From NCBI GenBank assembly GCA_025966435.1, contig JAICRQ010000049.1, positions 1 to 12,286 of the forward strand: a stretch of DNA of 12,286 bases, written 5' to 3'. Both the position numbers and the translations under genes were made by a program. Shown here piece by piece: positions 1-7,600 of this stretch (position 1 is its first letter; every line of letters begins with the position of its first letter). Under the pieces are notes generated by a model that was given only the letters and a program-made list of their open reading frames with translations, searched no databases and had not been told where the DNA came from. This DNA comes from Anaerolineales bacterium (GTDB lineage: Bacteria; Chloroflexota; Anaerolineae; Anaerolineales; Villigracilaceae).

Positions 1-29
1 CGAATTGTGATCAGCGACTTTGTATCCAT
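1..29 (-). CDS. Probable start of the next gene of the Tad cluster (partial, leaves the window)
   Basis: An ATG at 29-27 on the minus strand opens a frame reading MDTKSLITI up to the window edge. It is preceded by an AGAGG ribosome-binding sequence four bases upstream and by a strong extended -10 box about 45 bases upstream. A second ATG at 33-31 in another frame (MYGYKVADHNS) is also open to the edge, but the Shine-Dalgarno then directly touches the start codon, so it is less likely. In Tad loci the gene after cpaF is usually tadB, an inner-membrane protein of the type II secretion F family. That identity is inferred from position only, since nine residues cannot show it. Confidence 0.3.
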
Positions 30-71
30 ACATCCTCTGAGACGCCCAGGATAACAAGCGGCGTTTCTCCG

Positions 72-80
72 ATTATAGCA
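72..80 (-). promoter_or_regulatory. Extended -10 promoter downstream of cpaF
   Basis: Read on the minus strand, 80-72 is TGCTATAAT, a perfect TATAAT preceded by the TGn extension that lets sigma-70-type polymerase do without a good -35 box. No convincing -35 hexamer is seen 16-18 bases upstream. Transcription would start near position 65 and give a leader of roughly 35 bases before the candidate ATG at 29. The box lies in the 65-base gap after the cpaF stop, so the next gene may be expressed apart from cpaF. The call rests on sequence match alone. Confidence 0.45.
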
Positions 81-94
81 GAGGGGATGGAATA

Positions 95-1414
95 CTATCG
101 CCTTTGATGCAGGTTGATTCCACCAGGAGGCATGAAGACTTCGGCGCCAAGTTTGAATCCGGCAGCTTCCAGCCGCGGCGTAAAGATCGGTCGGATGCCT
201 GTTGCCCTCAGTTCGCCCAGAATCTTTCCCTCTGCTCCCAGACCGGTCTGCTCGAACTTGAAGATATCGGTCAGGACCACAATATCCCCTTCCATCCCGA
301 CCACTTCCGTAATGGCGGTCACCTTGCGGGAGCCATCTTTAAGACGCGTTTGCTGGATAATGAGATCCACCGCCGAGGAAATCTGCTGGCGCACCACTTT
401 CAATGGCAGGTCCATGCCAGCCATCAACACCATCGTTTCCATACGTGAGATCGCATCACGCGGGGAATTGGAGTGTAAGGTGGTCAGGGAGCCATCGTGA
501 CCGGTGTTCATCGCCTGCAACATATCCAGGGTTTCACCGCCGCGACATTCGCCGACCACGATACGGTCCGGGCGCATGCGCAGAGAGTTGCGGACCAGGT
601 CACGGATCGTGACCGCGCCCCTTCCATCTGTGTTCGCGACCTTGGTCTCCATGCGCAAAACGTGCTCCTGCTGGAGCTGCAATTCCGCAGCGTCTTCAAT
701 GGTAATGATCCGTTCCTCTTCCGGGATAAAACTGGAGAGAACGTTCAAAAGCGTGGTCTTGCCCGAACCTGTCCCTCCGGAAATGACGATGTTCAAGTGC
801 GCCAGCACACAGGCACGGATGAACTCTGCCATCTGCGATGTGAGTGAGCCATAATCGATCAACTGCTGAATGGAGAGTTTATCCTTCTTGAACTTACGAA
901 TGGTAATGGAAGGTCCATCGATGGACACAGGGCGAATCACAGCATTCACGCGCGAGCCATCTGGCAGACGCGCGTCTACCGTGGGGGTATCGGCATCCAC
1001 GCGGCGACCGAGGGGGAGAATGATCCGGTCGATCACGCGCAGGACATGGTCGTCATCATCGAATGTAACCGGGCTTTTGATTAGTCTGCCCTTTTTTTCA
1101 ATAAAAACCTTCTTAGGTCCGTTCACCATTACTTCGCTAATATCCTCATCTTCCAGCAAAGGTTGGATCGGGCCGAAGCCGGTTACTTCATCAAGGATCT
1201 CATGAAAGATCTGTTTGCGCAGATCCTCAGGCAGGGATATTTTCGTCTGCACATAGACTTCATTCAAGCGCTGCTTGATGGTATCGCTTTGATCGCCAAG
1301 CTGTAACTGTTCGCCCTCCATAGAACGGCTGACCTGGTCGATCAGGTAGCGCTTCAACTTTAGCAGGTCGGCGGAAGTTAATCTTGTAAAATTAGAGGCA
1401 ATGGGGGTTGTCAT
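95..1414 (-). CDS. cpaF: Tad pilus/secretion ATPase CpaF (TadA), type II/IV secretion ATPase family
   Basis: This is the cytoplasmic hexameric ATPase that powers assembly of Tad/Flp pili. The 439-residue product has an N-terminal domain (about 1-180, including the family-typical LEDEDISEVMVNG stretch) and a RecA-like motor. The motor shows the Walker A GGTGSGKT at 213-220, an Asp box IITIEDAAEL at 236-245, a Walker B region RPDRIVVGECRG at 281-292 and a His box TGHDGSLTTLHS at 304-315. All the catalytic motifs look intact and the length is normal for CpaF. The ATG at 1414 was chosen over an upstream in-frame start because GAGGAGA lies at the right distance and because 1414 overlaps the stop of the preceding small gene in an ATGA arrangement, implying translational coupling. 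Family assignment is firm; the pilus role is inferred from the family and from the TadZ-like neighbour. Confidence 0.95.
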   Translation of the reverse strand: MTTPIASNFTRLTSADLLKLKRYLIDQVSRSMEGEQLQLGDQSDTIKQRLNEVYVQTKISLPEDLRKQIFHEILDEVTGFGPIQPLLEDEDISEVMVNGPKKVFIEKKGRLIKSPVTFDDDDHVLRVIDRIILPLGRRVDADTPTVDARLPDGSRVNAVIRPVSIDGPSITIRKFKKDKLSIQQLIDYGSLTSQMAEFIRACVLAHLNIVISGGTGSGKTTLLNVLSSFIPEEERIITIEDAAELQLQQEHVLRMETKVANTDGRGAVTIRDLVRNSLRMRPDRIVVGECRGGETLDMLQAMNTGHDGSLTTLHSNSPRDAISRMETMVLMAGMDLPLKVVRQQISSAVDLIIQQTRLKDGSRKVTAITEVVGMEGDIVVLTDIFKFEQTGLGAEGKILGELRATGIRPIFTPRLEAAGFKLGAEVFMPPGGINLHQRR

Positions 1415-1707
1415 GATGATCTCTCCTCGCTTGAGTTCTGCTCGGGGAGCACCCAAATAATATGCGAACGCCGAACAGCCAGGAAAGGCGCTTGGAAGAG
1501 CGTCTGTCCATCCGGTCCCATCACACTGACATCGGTCATCGCCAGGAAATTCTCGTTGAGGTCCAGCTCATCTTTGATACGCTGGTCCCTGCGAACGTGA
1601 ATTCGACCGCGAATCAAGTGCGTGGTTGTCTGCACCGTGGCTGCGATGGAATTTTTCGATACTATATCGGTAAAAATCTTGCCTTTTTCGTCGTATTCAA
1701 AAGTCAT
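1411..1707 (-). CDS. Small uncharacterised protein translationally coupled to CpaF
   Basis: This frame encodes 98 residues starting MTFEYDEKGK. The ATG at 1707 has a GAGGAAG Shine-Dalgarno at good spacing. A longer in-frame reading to 1806 has no such signal and begins with unlike sequence, so the short form is preferred. The body reads like a small beta-rich domain: a TTHLIRGRIHVRRDQRIKDE stretch at about 27-46, then NFLAMTDVSV at about 52-61 and FLAVRRSHIIWVLP near the end. There is no signal peptide and no membrane segment. I do not recognise the function. The pattern of a basic strand, an F-L-A-x-T-D-V core and a closing hydrophobic strand resembles small domains of unknown function seen in other bacteria, but that is only an impression. 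Its stop overlaps the cpaF start by four bases, so the two proteins are probably made together, which points to a pilus-related role. Confidence 0.8.
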   Translation of the reverse strand: MTFEYDEKGKIFTDIVSKNSIAATVQTTTHLIRGRIHVRRDQRIKDELDLNENFLAMTDVSVMGPDGQTLFQAPFLAVRRSHIIWVLPEQNSSEERSS

Positions 1708-1866
1708 AGCTTCCTCTTCGAATGCGGGTGTGCTGCAAAGGACTTCTTGTTTATCATTCCCTTGGCACAACCGTGAAAATAATTGTAAGGATGATCGCTG
1801 TATCATTTGTTGGTAACCCGCCTGGTAGTTTAGCCTAAATTATCTGTAAATCACCTTTCACTTTCT

Positions 1867-3051
1867 TTAAGAAGCAGTTTGCGTCTCCTGGCGCATACGA
1901 CGCGCCAGATTCACGATTTCTTCTGCTACCCCCTTTAGGATAATAGATGCTGTATCGGTGGGGTATTTCAAGGTAATCGGTTGGTTCAGATTATTGGCAA
2001 GAGCAAAATTCCCGCCCATGTAAGGCATAGTCGTCTTGATCGGCAAGCCAATGATCTCCTCAGCCTGGGATTTGGTCATGCCTTCCAGCCCGAGGGCGCG
2101 GTTCAAAATGACGTAGATGTTCTGGCTGTTCACACGTTGCGTCTGGAGATAGTCATAAACGGTTTTCGTGAGCTTGACCGTGCTCTGGTCGGTGGAAACA
2201 ATCAGGACGATCAGGTCGGCTTTTTGAATCAGAGGCCGGCTGATGCGCGAGAGAGAACGTCCAATATCCAGGATGACGAAATCGTACGCGGAACAGAGCA
2301 TCCCCACGATCTGATTAATTCGTTCTCCCTTGATGCTGTTTCCATGCTCAGGGTCGGGAGAACCAGTCAGTACCTGGTATTGCCAGCCCTCGGGTTTCGG
2401 CAGATTCTTATAGAAGTATGCGGCGTTCGTCTCCCCAGCGGGCAAGTCTGCTACTGTGACGAGATTCAGCGCTCCCTCACTCCCGACAATTGGACCAATG
2501 GAGCCAATCGGCAGGACCAGGTCAGCAACAACCACGCGCGCCTCCGGCTGGCTTTGTTGAATATTCATCGCCAGGTTGGCGCAAAGCGAAGACGTCCCTG
2601 TCCCGCCCTTCGCGCTGAGAAATACGATCAATAAGCCGCTTTTTTCAGCTGCTTCAGGTGCATCTTCCTCTGGCGTCTCCGTTGTAAATACATGTTTAAG
2701 GATTTGTTCGAGGGACGGAATGGCTTGCGACGATTTAACCAGATATTCATCCACTCCCGCGCTCAGGCAAGATTCTCTGCGGGCGGGCCCAGGATCGCTC
2801 GAAAGCGCAACGAGCCGCACCTTCTCAGTGCGGGCATCATTACGCAATTTTTGAATGAACTTTTTTTCGGGGATATCTGCCAGGACAGGATCGAACAGCA
2901 CAAGGTCAGGCTCATGACTCCAAGCCAAAATAAGGGCTTCTTTACCGGTTGGCGCTTCTAGAATCTCGAATTGTTTTGCTCGCAAATACTTCGCAAGAAA
3001 GATACGACTGGCTGGATTTTCATCAACGATAAGGATAGTTTTACCAACCAA
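1867..3051 (-). CDS. tadZ: CpaE/TadZ-like pilus localisation protein: receiver domain plus MinD/ParA-type ATPase
   Basis: This 394-residue protein has two domains. Residues 1-120 form a response-regulator receiver domain with the acidic pair D10/E11, a candidate phospho-acceptor D54 (DLVLFDPVL), S84/S85 and the conserved lysine K106 (YLVKS). Residues 138-394 form a MinD/ParA-superfamily ATPase with the deviant Walker A KGGTGTSS at 148-155, ADLVLP around D177 and FVILDIG ending near D262. TadZ/CpaE proteins of this architecture mark the cell site where Tad pili are built. The start is a TTG at 3051, because the receiver fold begins immediately there and an AGGAGG lies five bases upstream. Only 24 bases separate it from the preceding response-regulator gene, so it is very likely in the same operon. 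Many TadZ receivers are degenerate; this one keeps the phosphorylation residues. It could be named cpaE as well as tadZ. Confidence 0.9.
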   Translation of the reverse strand: MVGKTILIVDENPASRIFLAKYLRAKQFEILEAPTGKEALILAWSHEPDLVLFDPVLADIPEKKFIQKLRNDARTEKVRLVALSSDPGPARRESCLSAGVDEYLVKSSQAIPSLEQILKHVFTTETPEEDAPEAAEKSGLLIVFLSAKGGTGTSSLCANLAMNIQQSQPEARVVVADLVLPIGSIGPIVGSEGALNLVTVADLPAGETNAAYFYKNLPKPEGWQYQVLTGSPDPEHGNSIKGERINQIVGMLCSAYDFVILDIGRSLSRISRPLIQKADLIVLIVSTDQSTVKLTKTVYDYLQTQRVNSQNIYVILNRALGLEGMTKSQAEEIIGLPIKTTMPYMGGNFALANNLNQPITLKYPTDTASIILKGVAEEIVNLARRMRQETQTAS

Positions 3052-3075
3052 AGCAGCCTCCTCAGGATTGCGTTT

Positions 3076-3771
3076 TCAATCTTCCATAGGGGGCATCAAG
3101 TATCCCAACCCGGAGCGTGTGACGATGTGTTTGGGAGTGTGCGCATCATCCTCCAGCTTTTGGCGCAACCGGGCGATGCTCACCCATAGAATCTCTTTAT
3201 CATTGCGATACTCTGGTCCCCAGACACTGCTCAACAGATCTTCCGACGTCATGATTTTGCCAACATGGTGGGCAAATTGTAGCAAGAGACGATATTCGGT
3301 GGCAGACAGCGAGACCGCCTGCTCACCGCGCCAGACCTCTGCCCGGGCAAAATCGATCTTAAGATTATCATGCGTGAAAAATCGTGTCTGTCCCACCTCA
3401 GTAGGAGGCTGAGCCCGCCGTAAAACAGCGCGCACGCGCGCCAGCAACTCCGTCGCAGAAAATGGCTTGACCAAGTAATCATCCGCACCCAGGTCCAGAC
3501 CGCGGACGCGATCCTGCTCATCCCCTTTGGCGGTGAGGATAATGATCGGTGTGCTGGAAAATTCCCGGATGCGCTGAGTGGCGCCAAACCCATCCAGCTT
3601 TGGCATCATCACATCCATCAGGACGAGGTCAATCGGCTGGTCCGAAAAAACACTGACGGCTTGCATTCCATCCTGCGCCGTAACGACTTCATATCCCTCT
3701 GTGCGCAGATTGGCCTCGAGCAAACGTAGATAACGAGGTTCATCATCCACGATCAGAATGCGCTTTGCCAT
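3076..3771 (-). CDS. OmpR/PhoB-family response regulator (receiver plus winged-helix DNA-binding domain)
   Basis: This is a 231-residue transcription regulator of ordinary length for the family. The receiver domain (about 3-117) has D9/D10, the phospho-acceptor D53 in LVLMDVMMP, T80 in IIILTAKG and K102 in DDYLVKPF, so it should be phosphorylatable. The C-terminal winged helix (about 130-229) carries the usual signature, with ATEYRLL, then SSVWGPEY, IARLRQKLE and a closing RSGLGYLM. The ATG at 3771 follows AAGGAGG at four bases, one of the best ribosome-binding sites in the window. It lies 15 bases after the GAF histidine kinase and 24 bases before the TadZ-like gene. The likely partners are the two kinases upstream. 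Its target promoters are not visible from the sequence; Tad genes are an obvious guess. Confidence 0.95.
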   Translation of the reverse strand: MAKRILIVDDEPRYLRLLEANLRTEGYEVVTAQDGMQAVSVFSDQPIDLVLMDVMMPKLDGFGATQRIREFSSTPIIILTAKGDEQDRVRGLDLGADDYLVKPFSATELLARVRAVLRRAQPPTEVGQTRFFTHDNLKIDFARAEVWRGEQAVSLSATEYRLLLQFAHHVGKIMTSEDLLSSVWGPEYRNDKEILWVSIARLRQKLEDDAHTPKHIVTRSGLGYLMPPMED

Positions 3772-3786
3772 AATGCCTCCTTTTAA

Positions 3787-4974
3787 TTATCTGGATGAAT
3801 TAATGGGCAGTTCGATCAGGAATGTAGTTCCGTGACCGGGCGTGGATTCTGCCCAAATCTTACCACGATGTGCCTGAATTATTTGTTTGCAAATGTAGAG
3901 TCCCAGTCCGGTTCCGGTAATCGTCTTTTCGCCGCGCACCCTGTAAAAGCGTTCAAAAATCAGGGGCAGAGATTCTTTCTGGATTCCGGGGCCGTGATCG
4001 ATGAACGAAATGACAATCTTATCGCCCACCTGATTCAAAAGAATATCGATTGAGGAACCCGGGGCGTACTTAAGCGCATTCGTAAACAGGTTTTCAAAGA
4101 CCTGCGCCAGCCGCACACCGTCTCCAGAAATGGCAGGGACAGATTCAAGCTGGGTATTCACATCCAAGTCTTTATGACGGGCGCGTATTCGCATGGTTAC
4201 ATCTCGTAAGACGCCATCCAGCCTGAGGGGCTGGAATCGCAGTGGGAGCGTCTTGCTTTGCAGACGCGCGGATTCCAGTACATTCTCGATGAGGAGGGAG
4301 AGCCGGTCTGTTTCCTCATCAATGATCGTCAGGAATTCTTTCTGGGTTGCCTCATCCCAGTTTGTATCCGGCCGCAGCAGGCTGGTGCTGTAGCCTTTGA
4401 TAAACCCCAGAGGAGTACGCAATTCATGTGAGATCGTGCTGACAAAATCCTCCTGCAATTGCATCTGACGCTTGAGATCCTCAAGTTCCTGCTGCAATTC
4501 CGCCCAGGCCGCGCGTTCGAACAGCATCGAAAGCATTTCCCCTGCCAGAGAGGCAACGGCAATATGTTGATCTTCATAGACGGGCCCGCCAAAGCGCACA
4601 AACACCATCGCGCCTCTCACCAGGGTTCCCTCGCGAATGGGCAGACCCAGAAGATATGCCTGGTGCAGCCGATCATCTGGCGAAACATCTGGCTTTGGGT
4701 CGCGCAGTAGAAGCTGCCCCTTTTTCACCACTTGCCCGGCGAAGTCCTCGCCCCAGGCGGCATCCGCTTCTGCGGTTTTCGAACGGCCTACGGCACGTGC
4801 ATAGACGATTTCCAGGTTCTGCGTCGTCTTATCTTGTAAGTAAACTGCTACATTATCGAATACAAACTTTTTCCGTAGGGCGACGATGAACTTCTCGATA
4901 CTATTCCGCGAATCATCGGAGCGAGAGGCGATCAGCATCAATTCCTGCAAGTAGGAAAGAGTCTGACTGTCCAT
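3787..4974 (-). CDS. Soluble sensor histidine kinase with GAF-like input domain
   Basis: The 395-residue protein has a GAF-like sensor region at about 15-155 and a short coiled linker at about 156-176. A HisKA domain follows with the phospho-accepting H183 in the H box STISHELRTPLGF, and then an HATPase_c domain. The kinase core shows the N box (FENLFTNALKYAPG, N299 region), a G1 box DHGPGI at 326-331, an F box IFERFYRV and a G2 box TGTGLGLYICK at about 353-363. All catalytic elements are present. No transmembrane segment or signal peptide is seen, so it senses an intracellular cue. The ATG at 4974 is only five bases after the stop of the previous kinase gene, and the GGAG sits unusually close to the ATG (2-3 bases), so translation may depend on coupling. 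Its cognate regulator is probably the OmpR-type protein encoded next. The ligand of the GAF domain is unknown. Confidence 0.92.
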   Translation of the reverse strand: MDSQTLSYLQELMLIASRSDDSRNSIEKFIVALRKKFVFDNVAVYLQDKTTQNLEIVYARAVGRSKTAEADAAWGEDFAGQVVKKGQLLLRDPKPDVSPDDRLHQAYLLGLPIREGTLVRGAMVFVRFGGPVYEDQHIAVASLAGEMLSMLFERAAWAELQQELEDLKRQMQLQEDFVSTISHELRTPLGFIKGYSTSLLRPDTNWDEATQKEFLTIIDEETDRLSLLIENVLESARLQSKTLPLRFQPLRLDGVLRDVTMRIRARHKDLDVNTQLESVPAISGDGVRLAQVFENLFTNALKYAPGSSIDILLNQVGDKIVISFIDHGPGIQKESLPLIFERFYRVRGEKTITGTGLGLYICKQIIQAHRGKIWAESTPGHGTTFLIELPINSSR

Positions 4975-4979
4975 TGCTC

Positions 4980-6005
4980 CTAGTTTGCATCCATCGCAAC
5001 CAGCAGAGGGAATTTGAACGTCGAACCGCGTCCTTCAACCGACTGGACTTCGATCATCGAGCCATGCGCTTCAACGATCTGGCGCACCAGAGAAAGCCCC
5101 AGGCCTGTGCCGCCATAACGGCGCGTGGAGGAGCCATCCAACTGGTGGAACGGCTCGAAGATGTCATTGAATCGGTTGGCTGGAATTCCAATCCCTGTAT
5201 CCGTCACCGAAACGATCACAAGATTCTCCCCTTCGCGCTTCACGTTCACCACCACGCGTCCACCCGATGGCGTGAATTTGATTCCGTTATCCAGGAGTTG
5301 GTTCAACACCCAGGCGATCTTCTGCGGATCCGCCTGCACAGGAGGCACATTCTCGTCGATGATGACATTCAAGCTCACACCGCGTTCTTCCGCTTTAGAG
5401 GCATAGGCTTTAATAGAAAGATTCACCAGCCGGCGCAGATCCACGTTTTCATGCATGACGCTGAGCTCACCGCGCGAAGCCAGTGAGAACAAGATCAGGT
5501 CTTCGATCAGCGCCTCCAGCCTGCCTGTAGATTGCTGGCTGACTTGTAAGGCATGGCGTTGTTCATCCGTGATCGACCCGAGCGATTCCGTGACAAGTAA
5601 TTCCACATAGCCTTTGATGTGGGTCAAAGGAGTACGCAGCTCATGGGAAATGTTCGAGACGAAATTTGCTTTCAACTGGCTGAGTTCTGAAACGCGCTCC
5701 AGAGCCTTCTGCAGTTCTGCGGTGCGTTCCTCCACGCGGCGCTCCAGCGTTCGGTTCGCAGCCTGTAAAGCAGAACGCAACTGGATGATCTGTTCGGTCA
5801 CTGCCTGATCGAGATCCGCGCGTTCCAATAGTTTGAGATCGAGGAGCGCCTGTCCAAGCAGGATGGAGTTGCCCTTGGCAATTTCTTCCTGTTGGTAATT
5901 GAGCGCGTTCTGCAAACTTTCGGCCGAAATGAGACCTTTTTGGATGAGATATTCCCCCATGCGGGGCACGAGCATTTCAGGTGTAAGTCGCTGTTGCTCT
6001 ACCAT
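4980..6005 (-). CDS. Soluble sensor histidine kinase with N-terminal MshEN-like tandem motif
   Basis: The chosen ATG at 6005 gives 341 residues. Residues 15-38 fit the 24-residue motif R-L-G-x6-G-x6-L-x3-L-x2-Q (R15, M16, G17, G24, L31, L35, Q38). Residues 49-72 repeat it in weaker form (L49, L50, G51, L65, V69, Q72). This tandem pattern is that of the MshEN / GspE N-terminal domain, which in MshE-type ATPases binds c-di-GMP. A coiled coil (about 75-112) leads to HisKA with H121 in SNISHELRTPL and an HATPase domain with N240 (LLDNGIKF), DTGIGIP at 269-275 and GGTGLGLSL at 298-306. No membrane segment is present. The longer reading to 6113 is rejected because its extra 36 codons lie inside the amidohydrolase gene. 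No good Shine-Dalgarno precedes 6005; the start lies 7 bases after that gene's stop, so re-initiation is likely. c-di-GMP binding is an inference from the motif. Confidence 0.9.
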   Translation of the reverse strand: MVEQQRLTPEMLVPRMGEYLIQKGLISAESLQNALNYQQEEIAKGNSILLGQALLDLKLLERADLDQAVTEQIIQLRSALQAANRTLERRVEERTAELQKALERVSELSQLKANFVSNISHELRTPLTHIKGYVELLVTESLGSITDEQRHALQVSQQSTGRLEALIEDLILFSLASRGELSVMHENVDLRRLVNLSIKAYASKAEERGVSLNVIIDENVPPVQADPQKIAWVLNQLLDNGIKFTPSGGRVVVNVKREGENLVIVSVTDTGIGIPANRFNDIFEPFHQLDGSSTRRYGGTGLGLSLVRQIVEAHGSMIEVQSVEGRGSTFKFPLLVAMDAN

Positions 6006-6012
6006 AAGATTA

Positions 6013-7599
6013 TCAGGTAAACAGGTGAACCCATTCTCCTCCCACCATTGTAGCTGAGGACTGCATCGTAAGCAAATCTTCAGGGGCACAGGTGAAGGGA
6101 TCTTGCGAAGCATCCAGGACGATCAAATCGGCCAGAAAATTTGGAGCGAGACGACCCAGGCGGTTTTCCATGTAGGCAGCGTAAGCGGGACCCAGCGTGA
6201 ATCCCTCCCAGGCTTCCGCCATCGTGAGTTTCTGTTCAGGGTACCAGCCTTCGGGAGAGGGAGAGCCGTCCGCGCGGCGGCGGGTGACCGCGGCATACAA
6301 CCCCAGAAAAGGATTGGGCGACTCGACCGGCGCATCTGAGCCCAGGGCAAGGCGCGCCCCGTACTCGAGCTGCGTTCTTAACGCGTAGGCGAGGCGCGAT
6401 CGCTCGCCCCAGAACGCGTCTGCCATCAGCATATCGGATGTAGCATGGATGGGCTGCATGGACGCAATCACATTCATCTTACCGAGACGCGCAGCGTCGT
6501 CGGGATGAATCACCTGCACATGCTCGATGCGATGACGAAGCGCGGGCAGATGATTTTCACGTTCATACTTGCGCAATTGCTCGTAGGCGTTGAGCACTTC
6601 GTGGTTGGCGCGATCGCCAATGGCATGAACCGTGAGCCCCAGACCGACTTGCGCGGCTTTTCGTCCGTGCTCGAAAAGCTCCTCACCATCCATGTTAAGG
6701 ATACCGCGATTGTCGTCTTCACCGATATAAGGCTGGAACATCGCAGCCGTGTGCGGACCGAGAGCGCCATCCATAAAGACTTTGATGGAGCCGATGCGCA
6801 GCCAGTCATCACCAAAACCTGCGCGCAGACCAAGCTCATACGCTTGATCGAGTAATTCCACCGGGATATTCTTGAGCACACGCAGCTTGAGTTTTCCCTG
6901 CGCGTGCAGTTGCTGGAGCGCCATAAAAGAATCGCGGCGGTCGAAATCGTGGACGCCGGTCAACCCCATCCTCCACAGGATGGATTGTGCCTTTTCCATC
7001 GCATCTGCGATCTCAGCAATGGTCGGTTCGGGAATCATATCCCCAACCAGCTCCATCGCGGTTTCCAACAGGATGCCGGTAGCATTGCCTTTATCGTCGC
7101 GCTGGATCTGTCCGTTTTGGGGATGAGGCGTTCGTGAGGTGATCTTTGCCAGCTTCAGCGCGGCGATATTTGCCCAGGCGGCATGCAACGATTTGGCAGT
7201 GAGATAAACCGGATTGTTCGGTGCGATGGCATCCAGCTCCGCGGCGGTTGGCCAGGCGCCCCACACATTTTGATTCCACCCGTGACCTAAAATCCATTCG
7301 TTTGGTTTTGCCTGCCGGACGCGTTCTTCCACACGGCGCAGGCATTCCTCTTTCGTATCGGTTTCACAATCGATCTTTTGCAGACTCAGGGCGTAATTCT
7401 TCAAATGCAAATGTGCATCCGTCAGCCCGGGCAGGATGACACGCCCTTTCATATCCTGTTTTTCTGCATCTGGATATTGCGACAGGAGAGTATTTGATTC
7501 TCCAACTGCGAGAATCCGCTCGCAGTCAATAACTATTGCCGAGCCAACAGGATTCGATGGGTGCTGGGTATGGATGTAAGCGTTGTAAAGAAGCTTCAT
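6013..7599 (-). CDS. Metal-dependent amidohydrolase, YtcJ-like (Amidohydro_3 family)
   Basis: This 528-residue cytoplasmic hydrolase belongs to the amidohydrolase superfamily. It shows the N-terminal metal ligands H63 and H65 in LTDAHLHL, a lysine K273 in SIKVFMDGALG, H325 in TVHAIGDRAN, H360 in RHRIEHVQ and D422 in LGSDAPVESPNP, followed by the C-terminal return of the small beta domain (NFLADLIVLD). The length suits the YtcJ / N-substituted formamide deformylase group. The natural substrate cannot be told from the sequence. There is no signal peptide. The ATG at 7599 lies one base after the parB stop with no clear ribosome-binding site, which suggests translation coupled to parB. It has no obvious link to chromosome partitioning or pilus assembly and may simply ride in the operon. 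Confidence 0.93.
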   Translation of the reverse strand: MKLLYNAYIHTQHPSNPVGSAIVIDCERILAVGESNTLLSQYPDAEKQDMKGRVILPGLTDAHLHLKNYALSLQKIDCETDTKEECLRRVEERVRQAKPNEWILGHGWNQNVWGAWPTAAELDAIAPNNPVYLTAKSLHAAWANIAALKLAKITSRTPHPQNGQIQRDDKGNATGILLETAMELVGDMIPEPTIAEIADAMEKAQSILWRMGLTGVHDFDRRDSFMALQQLHAQGKLKLRVLKNIPVELLDQAYELGLRAGFGDDWLRIGSIKVFMDGALGPHTAAMFQPYIGEDDNRGILNMDGEELFEHGRKAAQVGLGLTVHAIGDRANHEVLNAYEQLRKYERENHLPALRHRIEHVQVIHPDDAARLGKMNVIASMQPIHATSDMLMADAFWGERSRLAYALRTQLEYGARLALGSDAPVESPNPFLGLYAAVTRRRADGSPSPEGWYPEQKLTMAEAWEGFTLGPAYAAYMENRLGRLAPNFLADLIVLDASQDPFTCAPEDLLTMQSSATMVGGEWVHLFT

Positions 7600-7600
7600 A

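Noticed and set aside
1708..1866. Possible gene or promoter in the 159-base gap between the TadZ-like gene and the small coupled gene
   Set aside because: The minus-strand frame running through it lacks a ribosome-binding site and reads unlike protein. Candidate -10 boxes (TACAAT, GATAAA) have poor or absent -35 partners, and no GC-rich hairpin with a T-run is present, so nothing here could be listed with support.
1981..2634. Plus-strand open frame of 217 codons
   Set aside because: It lies antisense to the TadZ-like ATPase domain, has no recognisable motif and no ribosome-binding site; it is a by-product of the real gene's codon use. The same holds for the other plus-strand frames in the window.
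6006..6113. Longer N-terminus for the MshEN-like kinase
   Set aside because: The extra 36 codons lie wholly in the amidohydrolase 3' end in another frame and show no domain; the ATG at 6005, 7 bases past that gene's stop, fits better.
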